NCBI GenBank assembly: GCA_900547995.1
Contig: URIY01000017.1
Span: 1-31,982, forward strand
Direction of reading: 5' to 3'
DNA length: 31,982 bases
From: an uncultured Mycoplasmatota bacterium
Lineage (GTDB): Bacteria; Bacillota_I; Bacilli_A; RF39; UBA660
The stretch's first letter is position 1. Every line of letters starts with the position of its first letter. The translations under genes were made by a program, and so were the position numbers. Shown here in pieces: positions 29,675 to 31,982 of this stretch. A model generated the notes under the pieces. It had not been told where the DNA came from. It was given only the letters and a program-made list of their open reading frames with translations, and did no database searches.

Positions 29675-31531
29675 ATTCAAATAATAGATAGTAATACAGT
29701 TGTTGTTACAACTAGCGATGAATTAAAACAAGTAATAAGTGAAGATAATAATTATGATTATATTTATTTAGGAAATGATATTACTGCAACAAGTGGCTTT
29801 GTTATAAATGGTAATAAAAGTAAAGTAATAATTGATGGAACATATAACAATACAAAATACACATATACAAATAATTTAAGTTTAGAAGCAGATGTTATAA
29901 AGGTAAGTACAACTAATAAAAGAATTATATTAAAAAATATGAATATAGTATCTTCACATGGTTATGGAGTTATCTATGTTCCATCACATCCTAATTATTC
30001 TAATGTGGTAGTAGAATATAATAATATAAATTTTAGTGGTATAGAACTTTCATGTAATTATTATGGAACAACTAAAATTATTGATTCTCTTATAGATGCA
30101 AAAGATATGAATAGTGTTTCAGTACAGAAAGTATGTGATTCTAATAGAATTATAATTGGTGGAAATACAACAATTACAAGTAGTTCAAATACAAATACAG
30201 TTTTCTTTTTTAATGATGTCATACCATCTTTTATTAAAATAGTTCCTAATAGTAATGTAAATATTACAACTAATAAGGAACTTATGAATGGAACAAATAG
30301 ACTTGATTTAATAGTAGGTCATGGAGCAGAATTTCTTTTAACAACAGGTAATGGGTTCGCAATAACAACTACTCATGGTGCTAGAAATGTTCTAATTGAA
30401 GAAATGGCTAATTTTACATTTATTGAAAAAAGTCATCAAAGGGTTCCTATGTGGAATATATTTGGAAATTTTATTGTTAAAGAAGGCGCTAGTGTATCAG
30501 TAATAAATACGTATATGACTACACCATCTGATAATTATAATATATATTTTAAAGGAACAAATCAAAAGTTTATATTAGATAATCCTAAATATGTAAATAT
30601 TTATACTAAAAATGCTAATGTTGTATATACCAATAATCCTGTTGATTTTGTGTTTAGTTTTAGTAGAATTAATATGTGGATATATGCTCTTGATTATACT
30701 TCTGCTTGTACGCTTGATGATACACCAGCTTTTTATTGGTATAAAGAAAATACACCAGCTAAAATAACAGGCGTATTAAATAAGGATAGTACTACAGTTA
30801 CATCTCATAATTTTACAGATACCGAATTAGGTACTTTATCAGATATAAATAGTTTTTCATTTCAAAATAAAAAAGTATTAACAATAGGTCTTTTAAAAAT
30901 AAATATTCATCCAATTACAGATTCTATAAATTCTATCTCAGGTCATACGATATCATATTCAAATGTAAAAATAGAATATGATAATAAAAGTTTAATTGCT
31001 AAGGCAGATGAAAATGGTTTATTTGAGGTTGATATTCATTCTATTATTCCTGATAATACAATTGTCAAAATAACATCTTGTTTAAATAGTTGTTTTACTG
31101 AAAGAAAGGTAACAACCCCTTTTATGGGTGAATTAACCCTTTTAAAAGTAACAGAAAATATTCCATTTAGTATGACACCATCTTCTACTAATCCAATTAT
31201 TTTACCTAAAAAAAATAAAACAGTGGTAACCGTAGTTGATAGTAGAGTAAATAGTACTAATTGGAAACTATACATAAATTATACAAATCCAATGATAGAA
31301 AGTAATGGTAAAGTATTAATAGATTCATTATTCTTTAAGAAATTTAATAATGAAGAACTTCTTTTAAAGACAAATAAAAAGTTAATATATGAATCAGATG
31401 ATAATGGTGGAAATGTAAATGTAAGTAATGTTACATTTTCAGTTGATAAAGGATTATTTTTAAAACCTAGTAAAGATTTACTAGAAGATGAAGATTATTC
31501 TACCTTAATTGTTTGGAGTGTTGAGGAATAA
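29675..31531 (+). CDS. beta-helix-like surface or adhesin-type protein
   Basis: About 618 aa. The first 350 residues have short strand-turn repeats rich in Asn, Thr, Ile and Val (IYLGNDITATSGFVINGNKS, RIILKNMNIVSSHGYGVIYV), the look of a right-handed pectate-lyase-type beta helix. The middle has an Ig-like or transthyretin-like segment (SGHTISYSNVKIEYDNKSLI), and the end reads FSVDKGLFLKPSKDL, then YSTLIVWSVEE. No signal peptide, LPXTG or WxL motif is clear. The frame opens with a GTG at 29666 that is itself part of the ribosome binding site GGAAGGTG; an ATT at 29675, 6 nt from the site, is my preferred start. Probably an extracellular structural protein; the function is inferred from fold and neighbours only. 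Confidence 0.7.
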   Translation: MQIIDSNTVVVTTSDELKQVISEDNNYDYIYLGNDITATSGFVINGNKSKVIIDGTYNNTKYTYTNNLSLEADVIKVSTTNKRIILKNMNIVSSHGYGVIYVPSHPNYSNVVVEYNNINFSGIELSCNYYGTTKIIDSLIDAKDMNSVSVQKVCDSNRIIIGGNTTITSSSNTNTVFFFNDVIPSFIKIVPNSNVNITTNKELMNGTNRLDLIVGHGAEFLLTTGNGFAITTTHGARNVLIEEMANFTFIEKSHQRVPMWNIFGNFIVKEGASVSVINTYMTTPSDNYNIYFKGTNQKFILDNPKYVNIYTKNANVVYTNNPVDFVFSFSRINMWIYALDYTSACTLDDTPAFYWYKENTPAKITGVLNKDSTTVTSHNFTDTELGTLSDINSFSFQNKKVLTIGLLKINIHPITDSINSISGHTISYSNVKIEYDNKSLIAKADENGLFEVDIHSIIPDNTIVKITSCLNSCFTERKVTTPFMGELTLLKVTENIPFSMTPSSTNPIILPKKNKTVVTVVDSRVNSTNWKLYINYTNPMIESNGKVLIDSLFFKKFNNEELLLKTNKKLIYESDDNGGNVNVSNVTFSVDKGLFLKPSKDLLEDEDYSTLIVWSVEE

Positions 31532-31585
31532 TGCCTTTACAAGATAATAAAATGATTCATAAAATATATTGTAATGAGGTGATTT

Positions 31586-31951
31586 ATGACAAATAATTAT
31601 ATTTATATTATGTTTTGCAGTAATGAAAGTATATGTTTAAGTAATTTAAAAGTTAAAATGATAAATAAATGTAATAAGATTGTTTTTGATGGACTAACAG
31701 ATAACTTTGGAAAAATAAGAATACCAATATATGATAATGAGGTATATAAGTTAATTGTATATTCTAATTTATCAATTATAAAAATACCTTTAATAGCCAA
31801 AAAAGATAATGTTTATTGTATAAATATTAGTAATAATAATTCAAATAATAGAAAACATCTTGTTACAGTTTTATTAAAGGATAAATATTATCCAAATATA
31901 AAAATAGGAGGAGGTAAGATGATATTATGGCAAGACATACAATCCCAATAA
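31586..31951 (+). CDS. small beta-rich protein of unknown function
   Basis: 121 aa. The middle (LKVKMINKCNKIVFDGLTDN, GKIRIPIYDNEVYKLIVYS) looks like a carboxypeptidase-regulatory or SpaA-type beta sandwich, as found in repeats of surface proteins. GAGGTG precedes the ATG. It overlaps the next gene by 25 nt and follows the beta-helix gene by 54 nt, so these genes are likely one operon. No secretion signal is visible. Confidence 0.65.
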   Translation: MTNNYIYIMFCSNESICLSNLKVKMINKCNKIVFDGLTDNFGKIRIPIYDNEVYKLIVYSNLSIIKIPLIAKKDNVYCINISNNNSNNRKHLVTVLLKDKYYPNIKIGGGKMILWQDIQSQ

Positions 31952-31982
31952 CAAATGGTAAAGGAAGTATTGAACTTGTTAC
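31927..31982 (+). CDS. start of a further surface-cluster gene, cut by the window edge
   Basis: ATG at 31927 opens MARHTIPITNGKGSIELV and runs off the end. An AGGAGG site lies about 13 nt upstream, somewhat far. Its last-known neighbours suggest another surface-protein gene, but 18 codons do not allow an assignment. Confidence 0.5.
   Translation, partial: MARHTIPITNGKGSIELV

Noticed and set aside
31450..31531. WxL cell-wall-binding domain at the end of the beta-helix protein
   Set aside because: Only a loose resemblance (LIVWSVEE); the paired WxL and YxxxWxL motifs are absent.

Overview
The window is very AT-rich (by eye about a quarter G+C). It uses strong AGGAGG/AGGTG ribosome binding sites, reads well with the standard code (Trp as TGG, genes ending at TGA), and carries Gram-positive accessory genes: a MobV relaxase, a LlaJI-like restriction system, collagen-like surface proteins and a lipoprotein with a lipobox. 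This suggests a low-GC Bacillota or Mollicutes-related host-associated bacterium. The species cannot be named from the sequence. No rRNA, tRNA, CRISPR array or transposase was seen.

Region 1 (1-10300) looks like an integrated mobilizable plasmid or element. Reading leftward from about 4.4 kb are a small replication-initiator-like winged-helix protein, a 59-residue protein, a RepA-like hexameric ATPase, a dyad-rich noncoding stretch (candidate oriT/origin), a MobV relaxase and a class II Fic protein bracketed by 11-bp iteron-like repeats. Reading rightward are an XRE regulator, a C5-cytosine methyltransferase, an McrB-type GTPase and a McrC/LlaJI-type nuclease. A divergent control region at 4.45-4.56 kb has three TGTCCGA operators in or beside both promoters, so the XRE protein probably sets replication and restriction together. 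The McrB gene carries a perfect Shine-Dalgarno sequence and in-frame ATG just before its GTPase domain, like the McrBs start of E. coli. No integrase is visible; the element probably continues to the left.

Region 2 (10300-20000) is mixed chromosomal content: a decayed collagen-like gene; a TetR regulator divergent from an MMPL/RND exporter and a DUF308 membrane protein; a DUF3883-type protein; a MATE transporter fused to a cytidylate-kinase-like domain; a Nudix hydrolase; and a lipoprotein.

Region 3 (20000-28300) is the most unusual part. Four consecutive genes (636, 678, 496 and 497 aa) encode cytoplasmic-looking proteins made of 10-19 copies of a 27-30-residue two-helix repeat (consensus NIEKLEnAIIeTgDAeYIYeFAk) between conserved N- and C-terminal caps. 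Each has its own near-identical promoter. The gaps hold repeated terminators, relics of a DUF3781-like gene, a fragment duplicating the 3' end of the MATE-kinase gene, and an orphan MerR-type promoter. The array looks like an actively duplicating, recombining paralogue family of unknown function.

Region 4 (28300-31982) is a surface-protein cluster: an intact collagen-like protein with a C1q/BclA-like tail, a beta-helix-like protein, a small beta-rich protein and the start of another gene cut by the window edge.
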